Assembly: GCA_040401995.1 (NCBI GenBank)
Contig: JBBANM010000028.1
Location: 1 to 64,000, forward strand
Length of the DNA stretch: 64,000 bases
Direction: 5' to 3'
Source of the DNA: Haliscomenobacter sp040401995
GTDB lineage: Bacteria > Bacteroidota > Bacteroidia > Chitinophagales > Saprospiraceae
Shown: positions 1-8,769 of the stretch, piece after piece
How positions within the stretch are numbered: position 1 is the stretch's first letter
Layout: every line of letters begins with the position of its first letter
Notes under the pieces: model-generated
Seen by the model: only the letters and a program-made list of their open reading frames with translations
Database searches by the model: none
What the model was told of the DNA's origin: nothing
Made by a program: the position numbers and the translations under genes

Positions 1-25
1 GGGGGGCTTTGCTGGAAAATATTAT

Positions 26-280
26 TTACGCATTTAAGGGGTGGGGAATGTCGGTGGCATAGTAGCCAATGCGGTTGGCGGTTTGTGGTACTGGCAGTGG
101 ATTGGGAGTGAAATCGTGTTTGCCCGACTTAACCGAGAATTTTTTCAAACCCAAATCGGCAGCAGTTACCAATTGGTTGGGGTTTACATCGCTGAAATCA
201 GTGAAGATTTCATTGTTGTTTTGACAAGAGTTAAAAAGAACAGCGATAAAAGCAACGAGGATAAGGATTGAATTTTTCAT
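26..280 (-). CDS. Small lipoprotein of unknown function
   Basis: This 84-residue protein is read from the ATG at 280. A longer reading from 322 only adds residues before a clear signal sequence. Residues 1-18 form a lipoprotein signal (MKNSILILVAFIAVLFNSC) with the lipidated Cys at 19, so it should be anchored in the outer or inner membrane. The rest is polar with no recognised domain. It stops after IPHPLNA, which looks short for a Bacteroidota lipoprotein, so it may be the 5' remnant of a longer gene, but the window edge 25 bp away prevents a check. No partner gene is visible. Function unknown. Confidence 0.5.
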   Translation of the reverse strand: MKNSILILVAFIAVLFNSCQNNNEIFTDFSDVNPNQLVTAADLGLKKFSVKSGKHDFTPNPLPVPQTANRIGYYATDIPHPLNA

Positions 281-434
281 GATAGTTAGGTTTTGCCTAG
301 ATCTATCAAAGGAGTGTGCCAAGAATCTAAACTATTGATTATTAATTTTTTACAAAGTTGGCATTGTATGATTTGTTCCAAAAAAAAGACAGCTTTCTCC
401 AAAATGGAAAAAAAATTGGCTTTAAGGCTTATAC

Positions 435-537
435 CATACTACTGGACATTTTTAGTTCGGTATAAGCCTAAACCTTCCAGGTCTTTGAGACCTGGAAGGT
501 TTGGCAACCGATCATTCTGAAAATGTCCAGTAGTATG
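435..537. repeat. Family-1 palindromic MITE-like element, copy 1
   Basis: The ends are perfect inverted repeats (CATACTACTGGACATTTT at the left, its reverse complement at the right). The centre holds a strong hairpin, AAACCTTCCAGGTC against GACCTGGAAGGTTT. The element is flanked by an exact 9-bp direct repeat, GGCTTATAC at 426-434 and 538-546, which looks like a target-site duplication. Other copies are at 28031, 43966 and 50469, with a core-only copy at 62067. It occupies most of the gene-free stretch 281-638; nothing else was seen there. Confidence 0.85.
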
Positions 538-638
538 GGCTTATACTCCCCTTCTTTGCTATTTTATCATCGGCTCCGATACCAACTGCTAAATTTGTAT
601 TACCTTAACCATCCATTATTTTTCAAAAAAAGACTGCA

Positions 639-2381
639 ATGAAACGCACGTTTACCCTATTGTTTGCTCTGCTTTTAGTGGCCGCTCAAGCCCAAACTTC
701 CAAAGAAGTAGTCGTTATCAATTCAGTGATGAAAGCTTTGGAAACTTTCCAAAACCAAGAATTCCCCGGCAGCGACACCGTTCGGGTCAATCCTTTGGGG
801 AGTTATCGGGAGGCAGATTTTTTGCGGCGCTATCGTTTTTACAAGGCAGAGCATGCCAAATTAAAAGCACTGGACAATAAGAAGCTCTCCTTCAACGATC
901 AAATCAACTTGGAGCTTTTGATTTTTCAATTGCAGGAAGAGTTGTCGAACTATGAATTCCAAGCGTACCTCAATCCCATCTTATCCGACGAAGGGTTTCA
1001 TATCAGCTTAGTGGGCAATGCCGAACAGATTTATTCCACCAAAACGCAGCTGGAACATTACCTGGCCATCTTAAAGGCCATGCCGAATTATGTAGATCAG
1101 CACCTAGAGTTGATGCGCCACGGATTGGCCCTGGGCATCTCTCAACCTAAAATTGCACTGCTGGGTTACGAAAACACCTATAACATGCACATCGTCGACA
1201 CGCTGGAAAAATCAAGGTTTTGGAAGCCTTTTTCGAAAAGACCATCCGGGATTACCGAGGCCGATTGGCAAGCGGTGGTGAAGGAGGGGCGCATTTTGGT
1301 GCAAAAAAACGCCATTGACAGCTACCGCAAAATCAAAGCTTTTTTTGAAAATGAATACTTTCCTAAAACTCGTACTACGCTAGGCGCCATCCACCTACCC
1401 AATGGACAAAATTTCTATGCCGATCGGGTTAAATACTACACTTCCACTCAGATGACGCCGGAAGAGGTGTTCCAAGTTGGCATGAACGAGGTGGAACGCA
1501 TCAAAAAAGAGATGCAAGTGGTGCTGGAAGAAGCCAATTTTAAAGGCAACATCCAGGAATTCATTCAATACCTGCGCACCGATCCTAAGTTTTATCCCAC
1601 TACAGCCGAACAACTCATCAAAGAGGCTTCCTACATCGCTAAAAAAGTCGACGGACAACTGCCGCGCCTTTTTGGGAAATTGCCGCGTCAGCCTTACGGT
1701 GTGGAGCCAGTGCCCGATTTTTTAGCGCCAACTTATACTGGAGGGCGCTACAACGGCGCTTCCATCCATGCCAAACGCGCGGGGTTTTACTGGGTGAATA
1801 CCTATAACTTGAAAAGTCGCACGCTGTATACCTTAGAGGCGTTGACGCTGCATGAGGCGGCGCCCGGCCACCATTTGCAAATTTCGCTCACCCAGGAATT
1901 GGAGAACCTCCCCAATTTTCGGCGCAACCTGTACATCAATGCTTTTGGCGAAGGTTGGGGTTTATACGGCGAATATTTGGGGTATGAGCTGGGCTTGTAC
2001 AAAGATCCGTACAGCCGTTTTGGTAGGCTTACGTACGAGATGTGGCGCGCTTGTCGACTGGTAATTGACGTAGGCATCCATTCCAAAGATTGGACGCGCG
2101 ATCAAGCGGTGAGTTTTTTGGCCGATAATACCGCCCTATCCTTACACGAAGTGAACACCGAGATCAACCGCTACATTTGTTGGCCGGGACAGGCGCTCGC
2201 TTACAAAATTGGCGAGATCCAGATCAAGCGTTTGCGTCAAAAAGCGGAAACGCAGCTGAAGGAACGTTTTGATGTACGTGCTTTTCATGATTTAGTGCTT
2301 TCGCAAGGAACCGTGACGATGGCCATATTGGAAAAAATGGTGGATCGCTATATTTTATCCGAACAAAAGAAAGTAAAATGA
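639..2381 (+). CDS. DUF885 family protein (exported metallopeptidase-like)
   Basis: A 580-residue protein with an N-terminal Sec signal (MKRTFTLLFALLLVAAQAQ), so probably periplasmic or secreted. The C-terminal half carries the DUF885 hallmarks: HEAAPGHH at about residues 405-412, resembling a zinc-binding HExxxGHH site, and GEGWGLYGEYLG about 30 residues later, which supplies the downstream glutamate. The length fits the family. DUF885 proteins are thought to be metal-dependent carboxypeptidase-like enzymes, but substrates are mostly unknown. The gene stands alone behind a MITE-like element; the next gene starts 82 bp downstream on the same strand. Confidence 0.88.
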   Translation: MKRTFTLLFALLLVAAQAQTSKEVVVINSVMKALETFQNQEFPGSDTVRVNPLGSYREADFLRRYRFYKAEHAKLKALDNKKLSFNDQINLELLIFQLQEELSNYEFQAYLNPILSDEGFHISLVGNAEQIYSTKTQLEHYLAILKAMPNYVDQHLELMRHGLALGISQPKIALLGYENTYNMHIVDTLEKSRFWKPFSKRPSGITEADWQAVVKEGRILVQKNAIDSYRKIKAFFENEYFPKTRTTLGAIHLPNGQNFYADRVKYYTSTQMTPEEVFQVGMNEVERIKKEMQVVLEEANFKGNIQEFIQYLRTDPKFYPTTAEQLIKEASYIAKKVDGQLPRLFGKLPRQPYGVEPVPDFLAPTYTGGRYNGASIHAKRAGFYWVNTYNLKSRTLYTLEALTLHEAAPGHHLQISLTQELENLPNFRRNLYINAFGEGWGLYGEYLGYELGLYKDPYSRFGRLTYEMWRACRLVIDVGIHSKDWTRDQAVSFLADNTALSLHEVNTEINRYICWPGQALAYKIGEIQIKRLRQKAETQLKERFDVRAFHDLVLSQGTVTMAILEKMVDRYILSEQKKVK

Positions 2382-2463
2382 TATATTCGCAGTGATTCCT
2401 TCACCAGATTACCCAATAAGCCAAATTTATCATGGTATTTGGGTTGTCTAAAAAAATCCGCTT

Positions 2464-2946
2464 ATGCGCATCGTTGACGCTTTGCTAGAAGAATATGGCG
2501 AAAGCCACCAAAATGCCATCAACAAAGCTTTTCATTGGATATGTATCCCCTTGATTGTGTTTAGCTTGATGGGTTTGCTTAGTTCGATCCCTTCCGGATT
2601 AATCAGCGGTTGGTTACCGGTTGAATATCAGCCCTATTTCAACTGTGCAACAGTGCTCTTGTTGATTACGGTGATCTATTACTTTCGGCTTTCGATTCCC
2701 ATTGCGCTGGGTATGGCCTTGTTTTCTTTTGCTTGCATTGTTGGTAATGTATGGCTGACCAATGCTGTTCCATTGCCTTTGTGGGAAACCTCGCTGATTA
2801 TTTTTGTTGCTGCCTGGATTGGACAGTTCATTGGGCATAAAATTGAAGGCAAAAAGCCTTCTTTTTTCAAAGATGTCCAGTTTTTGTTGGTAGGTCCAGC
2901 GTGGTTGCTGCATTTTATTTACCGAAAAACAGGGATTAAGTATTAG
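2464..2946 (+). CDS. Mpo1-like (DUF962) membrane protein
   Basis: A 160-residue protein with about four hydrophobic segments. It opens with an ESHQNAINKAFHWICIP block and has a conserved GHKIEGKKPSFF stretch at about 124-135, followed by GPAWLLHF; these histidine-containing blocks are typical of DUF962/YGL010w. The yeast relative Mpo1 is an iron-dependent 2-hydroxy fatty acid dioxygenase, so a role in fatty acid alpha-oxidation or membrane lipid turnover is plausible but inferred. It lies 82 bp after the DUF885 gene with no clear terminator between them, so co-transcription is possible. Confidence 0.82.
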   Translation: MRIVDALLEEYGESHQNAINKAFHWICIPLIVFSLMGLLSSIPSGLISGWLPVEYQPYFNCATVLLLITVIYYFRLSIPIALGMALFSFACIVGNVWLTNAVPLPLWETSLIIFVAAWIGQFIGHKIEGKKPSFFKDVQFLLVGPAWLLHFIYRKTGIKY

Positions 2947-2986
2947 GATTAAGTATCCAAAAAACATAGGGTTTATTCTTAAGGTA

Positions 2987-3316
2987 TACTCCGCGTCGTT
3001 AAGTTTCGAGCATGAAAAATAACGATCCGGTTCACGTAAAAGGACAACTGTTTTTCACATCTGAATCTATTGTCATTCTAAAATACACCACAGATTGCTC
3101 AGATTGCACAGATTCTTACCGCCTTCGGCGTAAGCACGATTCCACAGATAGAGCAAATCCCCAATCTGTGGAATCGTGCTTGTGATGCAATCACAAGAAT
3201 CTGTGGAATCTGTGTATCTGTGGTCGATAATCATTTGACGCAGTCAATTTTTAAGCGTTAATAAAGATAAAACTCCAAATTTTAATATTTTTCCATGCTC
3301 AAAACTTGACAGCGTA
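2987..3316. repeat. Family-3 dispersed element of about 330 bp, copy 1
   Basis: This region matches 32497-32827 along its whole length: shared TACTCCGCG start, AAAATAACGATCCGGTTCA, the block CAAATCCCCAATCTGTGGAATC, and the end AAAACTTGACAGCGT. Internally it is a long imperfect inverted repeat built on CCACAGATT and AATCTGTGG words, and the outermost ends (GAGCATG-type) are also inverted. No reading frame of note is present. It accounts for most of the 515-bp gap 2947-3461. Confidence 0.8.
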
Positions 3317-3321
3317 ATTAT

Positions 3322-3367
3322 AAACGCATTCAAAATGGAGTTTTCAAACATTAATTTGAATGCGTTT
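3322..3367. other. Perfect 13-bp inverted repeat (hairpin)
   Basis: AAACGCATTCAAA at 3322-3334 pairs with TTTGAATGCGTTT at 3355-3367 around a 20-nt loop. It sits between the family-3 element and the 3' end of the HxlR gene. A transcript reading leftward from HxlR would reach it about 95 nt after the stop, so it could stop or stabilise that transcript. No uridine tract makes it a textbook terminator. Confidence 0.45.
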
Positions 3368-3461
3368 GCCTTAAGAATATTGCCCTAGCGGCCTAGCCGC
3401 GTAACGTCTGTAGCACAATATCAGTTTTTACGTCCAAGCTGCAGCGCAGCGCAACAACTGC

Positions 3462-3842
3462 TCACCCCTCCCCATTTTTTGCCCGATAACATGAATTATC
3501 TGGTTTCTCGGTTTTACCCCAAGCATTCAATTGCTCAAAAATCGGAATCAAAGCCTTGGTTTTTTCCGTAATGGCATATTCCACCCGCGGCGGCATTTCT
3601 GGGAAAATGGTTCGCGTAATCAACCCATCCTGTTCCATTTCCCGCAATTGTTGACTGAGCATCTTCGTCGTTAACGTAGGTAAACGCTGACGGATCAATC
3701 CAAACCGATTGAGACCCAGATGGATGTACCACAACAACAAAATTTTCCACTTCCCGCTCAATTGATTCATCGCCGTTTGCATGGGGCAAATGCTTTTCAA
3801 AAAGGCATTGTTTTCGGCATTGGTAGAGCTGTCTTTCCGCAT
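3462..3842 (-). CDS. HxlR family winged-helix regulator
   Basis: A 126-residue protein that is almost entirely one HxlR domain: CPMQTAMNQLSGKWKILLLW with the conserved Cys and GKW, then FGLIRQRLP, the recognition helix TTKMLSQQLREMEQDGLI, and the wing PPRVEYAITEKTKALIPI. HxlR proteins are dimeric DNA-binding regulators, often responding to reactive electrophiles or oxidants and usually controlling an adjacent divergent gene. Here the divergent neighbour is the YdhR-like exported protein starting 91 bp away. The shared AT-rich intergenic region is the likely operator, although no clear palindrome could be fixed by eye. Confidence 0.93.
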   Translation of the reverse strand: MRKDSSTNAENNAFLKSICPMQTAMNQLSGKWKILLLWYIHLGLNRFGLIRQRLPTLTTKMLSQQLREMEQDGLITRTIFPEMPPRVEYAITEKTKALIPIFEQLNAWGKTEKPDNSCYRAKNGEG

Positions 3843-3933
3843 TACTTACTTTTTAGATACTATGCTACAATAGAGTAACTACTTGACCATTCGTAAGCAA
3901 AGCTATAGGTTTGTTGTCATAAATCAAAGGACA

Positions 3934-4593
3934 ATGAAAAAGTTCAAACCTGTTTTTTTGTGGCTATCGCTATCGCTGATTATGCTGGTGGAGTCAAGTG
4001 CCAAATCAACATTTTTTCACCAAAATCATCCGGTCATGGATACGAAAGTAGTAACGGTAGTAAAAGTAAAGGCCCCTTGGTACGCTTTAGGGTCACTACT
4101 AAGAAGCGCCTTTAAAAAAGCCATCCCTCAGTACCAAGCGATAGATGGATTGGAATTTAAATCCTTCAGCATAGGACGCCTAGAACGGGGTAAACATTTT
4201 GGGGGCATCTATTTGTGGGAAAATCGTACAAAAGCCGAAAAATGGTTTTCCCCCGCTTGGTTTCAAAGGGTTAGAGAAAAAAGGAAAACCGAAGGTAAAG
4301 TTACTTACTACGATGTGATAGCAGTAAACAATTGGGCGTCGGCAAATTTTGATTTTACTTCTATTGAGCAACACAGCGCTAAGGTATTTATTCCGGGCTT
4401 AGATGCAGCCCAAGTAGCGAAATTATTGACGCCTCAGGCAGGATTGTTGAATGCCTATACTGTACAACTAGGTGAAAAATTGGGGTTATTTCTGCTTTTT
4501 GAAACCGGTAAAAAGAGTCGACAGTTTTTGCAGCAAAATGGGATTACGACATTTGAGCGGTTTGAAACACCCGTTTTATTGAAAAATAGTTAG
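3934..4593 (+). CDS. Exported YdhR-like (dimeric alpha/beta barrel) protein
   Basis: A 219-residue protein. The ATG at 3934 is preferred over a 17-codon extension because it starts a clean signal peptide (MKKFKPVFLWLSLSLIMLVESSAKS) and has AAAGGA just upstream. The middle of the protein holds GRLERGKHFGGIYLWENRTKAEKWF, shaped like the conserved core of YdhR-type putative monooxygenases and related alpha/beta barrel proteins; a second, weaker barrel-like half follows. It is divergent from an HxlR regulator and ends in a good terminator, so it is probably a single-gene unit under that regulator. Catalytic activity is not demonstrated by any motif seen. Confidence 0.6.
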   Translation: MKKFKPVFLWLSLSLIMLVESSAKSTFFHQNHPVMDTKVVTVVKVKAPWYALGSLLRSAFKKAIPQYQAIDGLEFKSFSIGRLERGKHFGGIYLWENRTKAEKWFSPAWFQRVREKRKTEGKVTYYDVIAVNNWASANFDFTSIEQHSAKVFIPGLDAAQVAKLLTPQAGLLNAYTVQLGEKLGLFLLFETGKKSRQFLQQNGITTFERFETPVLLKNS

Positions 4594-4623
4594 TGGTAAC
4601 TTCTAAAAACTTGCCAAAAAGTC

Positions 4624-4667
4624 AAAGTCCAGACCAACAATGCGTTGTGCTGGACTTTTTTGTTTTT
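4624..4667 (+). terminator. Rho-independent terminator
   Basis: AAAGTCCAG at 4624-4632 pairs with CTGGACTTT at 4650-4658, and a run of T follows (TTTTTTGTTTTT). It lies 31 bp after the stop of the YdhR-like gene. The remaining part of the gap up to 4897 is AT-rich and presumably holds the promoter of the histidine kinase; no confident match was found. Confidence 0.8.
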
Positions 4668-4897
4668 CAATGCGTGTCCTAAAATCAAAGGCCTCAATAG
4701 CAAAAAAATCTGGTATAAAATTGCAATACTTTGCTAAAAAAGTACTATAATACAAGCGTATAAGTGCCTATTAACTCCAAGCTGCGTCAAAACAACAAAT
4801 CGTTTTTAATAAAACCACTTCCCACTTAACGAATATTACAAGCCCCTCTTTTTCATTTATTTAGAACGCTTTTGCCTTTTATTTTCATCCATACTCC

Positions 4898-6010
4898 ATG
4901 AAAACATTAGTAGACATTACTAGTAACACCATCGCATCGCTTAACGATATTTTTGACGATTTCCCCAATCCATTGATCGTTGTTCATTTTTTTGAAGAAC
5001 AACGTCAAGTCGTGTATGTCAATCAAGCTTTCAGCCATGAAATTGGCTATTCCACGGCAGAAATACCCAATATGGAGGCCTGGTACCAGCTTGCTTATCC
5101 TAACGAAGAGGTTCGCGCGACAATGGTGCTTGATATGTTGAAAAATTGTTATTGCCACAGCGGAGAAGAAACACAATCCTTGGAAATAAAGCGAAAAATA
5201 ACTTGCAAAAACGGTATTGAAAAATGGTACACCATCAAGATTGCCCCTTGGAGAGAGGGATTTGAAATCGTACATTTCAGCAATATCGATGAGTTGGAGC
5301 GCAAAAACCAGAAGCTCGAAAAACTCAATAAACTCAAAGACAAACTTTTTTCGGTGATCTCCCATGATGTGCGCAATCCGTTAGTCGCGCTGCGTCAGTT
5401 GATCCATTTATTAGAAGAAGACGGCATTTCGGAAGAGGATCTTAGGAATTTCATCCCCTCTATTAACCAACAGCTGTACCATGTTACCAATTCGCTGGAA
5501 ACGACCCTCAATTGGGTCATCAACCAGATGCAAAACAATCGGTTACATCCAGTGTATTTTGATGTTTCAAAACTCATCGCAGATAATTTGCTTTTGCTAC
5601 TCCCCGAGGCCAAAAGAAAACAAATCAATTTAACCGCTATGAGCAGCGACTCAATCCCAGTTTTTGCCGATAAAGAGATGATCAATCTGGTGATTCGCAA
5701 TTTGATCGCTAATGCCATCAAATTTACGCCACAAGAAGGCGAGATCAAGGTTTCCTGCCAAGCCAATGTCAAATTTGCCATTGTGAAAATCAAAGATACC
5801 GGGGTTGGCGTAAGCGAGGTTGTTAGGCAAAAAATTTTAGACAAAGAGATCTTCACCACCTTAGGTACCAACAAAGAAAAAGGTACGGGTTTAGGGCTCC
5901 TTTTTTGCCAAGAGTTTATATCCTTAAACGGCGGTTTTTTTGGAATCTACAGTGAAGCCGGTAAAGGCAGTGAATTCATATTCAGCATCCCTTTACAAAC
6001 AAAGCTATAG
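4898..6010 (+). CDS. PAS-domain sensor histidine kinase
   Basis: A 370-residue cytoplasmic kinase without membrane segments. Residues 15-130 form a PAS-like sensor domain (DDFPNPLIVVHF, then YVNQAFSHEIGYSTAEI). A short coiled coil, ERKNQKLEKLNKLKDKL, leads to the phosphorylation site FSVISHDVRNPL with His156. The ATPase domain has the N box (LIANAIKFT), G1 (KDTGVGVS) and G2 (KGTGLGLLFC). No response regulator is adjacent, so it is an orphan in this window. The signal is unknown; a soluble PAS kinase usually senses an internal redox or small-molecule cue. Confidence 0.93.
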   Translation: MKTLVDITSNTIASLNDIFDDFPNPLIVVHFFEEQRQVVYVNQAFSHEIGYSTAEIPNMEAWYQLAYPNEEVRATMVLDMLKNCYCHSGEETQSLEIKRKITCKNGIEKWYTIKIAPWREGFEIVHFSNIDELERKNQKLEKLNKLKDKLFSVISHDVRNPLVALRQLIHLLEEDGISEEDLRNFIPSINQQLYHVTNSLETTLNWVINQMQNNRLHPVYFDVSKLIADNLLLLLPEAKRKQINLTAMSSDSIPVFADKEMINLVIRNLIANAIKFTPQEGEIKVSCQANVKFAIVKIKDTGVGVSEVVRQKILDKEIFTTLGTNKEKGTGLGLLFCQEFISLNGGFFGIYSEAGKGSEFIFSIPLQTKL

Positions 6011-6053
6011 ACTGAGGTGATTCCACAAAAAGTTCTTAAACCGTCTCCAAATT

Positions 6054-6962
6054 CTATAGAGCGGTTAATGGATTATCTCGAATGAACTCCACCAAAATTT
6101 CTGCCAAATCTTCGCCTTTGTCTTCTTGCAAAAAATGTCCGGCGTCTGTGATGGTGGTATGTTTTTGCCCATTTGTACCCGGAATGAGTTTTTGAAAAAG
6201 CGCATCTCCGCCCCGCGTGATGGGATCCAAATCGCTAAAGGCGGTCAAGAAAGGTTTTGTCCATTTGTACAACACTTCCCAAGCCGCCCGATTGGCTGCC
6301 GATGCAGGGTTATCTGGAGTAGTTGGCACCAGCGCCGGAAAAATTCTGGCTCCCGCTTTGTAGGTCTCATCAGGGAACGGGGCATTATAAGCAGCAATGG
6401 TTTCGTCTGACATTGCTTGGGCGCTTCCCATTTTTATCACATTACCAACCGGGAGTTCCGGCACATTCAAAGCAAAATCGCGCCATTGTTCAAACGAAGC
6501 CGACGGTTTTTGATCGCCAGTGGGTAAAAAGGTGTTGGCGGCAACAATTCTGGCAAAACGTTGCGGGTGTTCCCCTACTAAACGCAAGCCCAACAAACCA
6601 CCCCAATCCTGACACATCAAGGTGATGTTTTGCAGATCCAACTGCTCTAAAAAACTGGCCAACCAGGTTACATGTTGGGCATAGGAGTAATCGGACACCG
6701 CCACCGGTTTATCTGATTTGCCAAACCCAATAAGGTCGGGGACAACAACTCGGTAGCCCGCGCCCACCACAATGGGAATCATTTTTCGATACAAATACGA
6801 CCAAGAAGGTTCGCCATGCAACATCAAGACCACCTCGCTTTCAGGGTTGCCTTCATCCACATAATGCATCCGCAATCCCTCCACATCAAGGTAGTGTGGA
6901 GCAAAAGGATAATCAGCAAGGTCAACAAATCGCTCATCGGGCGTGCGGAGAAACTGGATCAT
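6054..6962 (-). CDS. dhmA: Haloalkane dehalogenase (subfamily I type)
   Basis: A 302-residue alpha/beta hydrolase. The motif HGEPSWSYLYRKMIP at about 49-63 and the nucleophile elbow CQDWGG with Asp119 are characteristic of haloalkane dehalogenases, where Asp replaces the usual Ser. His276 (DAGHF) is the catalytic base and an Asp in SDLDPI (244 or 246) the likely acid. The reaction is hydrolytic removal of halide from alkyl halides. The protein lacks a signal peptide, so it is cytoplasmic. It ends close to the convergent kinase gene and no other halogen metabolism gene is nearby. Substrate range cannot be read from the sequence. Confidence 0.9.
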   Translation of the reverse strand: MIQFLRTPDERFVDLADYPFAPHYLDVEGLRMHYVDEGNPESEVVLMLHGEPSWSYLYRKMIPIVVGAGYRVVVPDLIGFGKSDKPVAVSDYSYAQHVTWLASFLEQLDLQNITLMCQDWGGLLGLRLVGEHPQRFARIVAANTFLPTGDQKPSASFEQWRDFALNVPELPVGNVIKMGSAQAMSDETIAAYNAPFPDETYKAGARIFPALVPTTPDNPASAANRAAWEVLYKWTKPFLTAFSDLDPITRGGDALFQKLIPGTNGQKHTTITDAGHFLQEDKGEDLAEILVEFIRDNPLTAL

Positions 6963-7166
6963 AGCAAGTGGTTTTTTACTGTTTTTGCAATTTAAGAAAT
7001 GGTCCTTTGATTTGGGGAAGAAAAAATATCGATTTTTTGGTTTTTTGAAACCCTAAAGGCAATAGATCTTAGAGCCTAAACAAGATCTTAACAAAATAAA
7101 GCAATCCTTTTGCTTTGGCAACATTTTTCACCAATTTAGCTGCACACAAATAAAACTGGATTAGTC

Positions 7167-8750
7167 ATGAAAAAACTGAGTTTTACATTGGCATTTTTGG
7201 CCTTTGCGGGCTATGCTTTTGCCCAAAACAAAGCAGTAGAAGCCAAATTAAAAACCCTCAAAGAAGAGGTGGTCAAAAAAGTCGATGCCCGCGCCAAACT
7301 GGCGCAAGTAATGGTCGATAAAGTATTTAGCTTTTCGGAATTGGGTTTCCAAGAAAAGGAAACTTCCGCTTACCTGACCAACATTCTCAAAGAAAACGGG
7401 TTTACCATTGAATACGGCATCTCTGGCGTACCCACCGCTTGGATGGCGCGTTGGGGCAGCGGAAAACCGGTTATTGCCCTGGGCAGCGACTTGGACTGTA
7501 TCCCTAAAGCATCACAAAAACCCGGTGTCGCTTATCATGACCCTATCGTGGAAGGCGCTCCTGGTCATGGCGAAGGCCACAACTCCGGTACGCCCTTGAA
7601 CATCGTTTCGGTCTTGGCCGTAAAAGAAATCCTGGAAAAGGAAAAAATCCCTGGCACCTTGGTGGTTTGGCCTGGGGTTGCCGAAGAATTGGTGGGAACC
7701 AAAGCCTACTTTACCCGCGATGGTTATTTTGACAACATCGACTTGTGTATTTTCACCCACGTTGCCGATAACTTGAGCGTTTCTTATGGTCAGGCCATCG
7801 GTACTGGTCTTATTTCAGTAGAGTATGAGTTTGCGGGGGAAGCGGCTCACGCTGCTGGCGCTCCTTGGCGGGGTCGCTCGGCGCTGGATGCCGTGGAATT
7901 GACCAGTATTGGCTGGCAGTACACCCGCGAGCACCTGGATCCGCTGCAACGTTCGCACCACGTGATCAAAAATGGTGGGGATCAACCCAACGTAGTGCCT
8001 TCCAAAGCTTCCATTTGGTTTTACTTCCGCCATGTGACCTACCCAAAAATCATGGAACTCTATGAGAAAGGAACCAAAATTGCCACCGCAGCAGCTATGA
8101 TGACCGATACCAAAATGAGTTCAAAAATTTTGGGTTCGGCTTGGCCACGCCACTACAATAAAGTGATCGCCGAAAAAATGTACGACAACATCAAGCTGGT
8201 GGGTTTACCTACCTGGAGCAAAGAAGATCAAGCTTTGGCCATCGCCATCCAGAAAGAGGTGAAGTCGCCCAAAGACACCACTGGTCTAAAAACCAAATTG
8301 GACAGTTTAGGTGTGCCCGTTGTTAACTTCGTCAGCGGCGGATCAGATGACATTGGCGATATTTCCTGGAAATTGCCGACAATTACGTTGGGTTATCCTT
8401 CCAATATCCCGGGCTTGCCAGGACACCATTGGGCCAATGCGGTAGCCATGGCAACTCCTATTGCCCACAAAGGCGTGGTAGCGGGCGCGAAGGCCGAAGC
8501 AATGACTTTGCTGGACTTTTTCCTCAAACCAGAGTTGGTGCCACAGGCTTGGGATTATTTCCGCACGGAACAGGGCATGAAGCAAAAATACATCCCCATG
8601 GTTAGCAAAGATGACAAACCAGCCATTTACCTCAATACCGACATCATGGAAGAGTTTCGTCCAAAGTTGAAACCATTCTACTATGATGAAACCAAATATG
8701 GCTCTTATTTGGAGCAGTTGGGCATCAAGTACCCGACAGTGAAGAAGTAA
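7167..8750 (+). CDS. M20-family amidohydrolase (AbgB-like), exported
   Basis: A 527-residue protein with a Sec signal (MKKLSFTLAFLAFAGYAFAQ). Metal-site motifs of M20D peptidases are present: GSDLDCIP at about 107-114, GHGEGHNSG at about 134-142, GVAEELVGTKAYF with the catalytic glutamates, and EAAHAAGAPWRGRSALDAVE at about 220-240, the dimerisation or lid region. The closest named relatives are p-aminobenzoyl-glutamate hydrolase subunit B and similar aminoacyl amidases. An exported form suggests scavenging of amide-linked amino acids in the periplasm. It is monocistronic, with a strong stem-loop 20 bp after its stop. Confidence 0.9.
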   Translation: MKKLSFTLAFLAFAGYAFAQNKAVEAKLKTLKEEVVKKVDARAKLAQVMVDKVFSFSELGFQEKETSAYLTNILKENGFTIEYGISGVPTAWMARWGSGKPVIALGSDLDCIPKASQKPGVAYHDPIVEGAPGHGEGHNSGTPLNIVSVLAVKEILEKEKIPGTLVVWPGVAEELVGTKAYFTRDGYFDNIDLCIFTHVADNLSVSYGQAIGTGLISVEYEFAGEAAHAAGAPWRGRSALDAVELTSIGWQYTREHLDPLQRSHHVIKNGGDQPNVVPSKASIWFYFRHVTYPKIMELYEKGTKIATAAAMMTDTKMSSKILGSAWPRHYNKVIAEKMYDNIKLVGLPTWSKEDQALAIAIQKEVKSPKDTTGLKTKLDSLGVPVVNFVSGGSDDIGDISWKLPTITLGYPSNIPGLPGHHWANAVAMATPIAHKGVVAGAKAEAMTLLDFFLKPELVPQAWDYFRTEQGMKQKYIPMVSKDDKPAIYLNTDIMEEFRPKLKPFYYDETKYGSYLEQLGIKYPTVKK

Positions 8751-8769
8751 AAGATGTTGTTTTGAGGAT

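Noticed and set aside
590..597. TAAATTTG as promoter of the DUF885 gene
   Set aside because: It matches the -7 motif, but no TTG lies at the right distance upstream; too weak to list as a feature.
4907..5874. Minus-strand frames opposite the histidine kinase
   Set aside because: Shadows of a gene with all kinase motifs; no start signals or domains.
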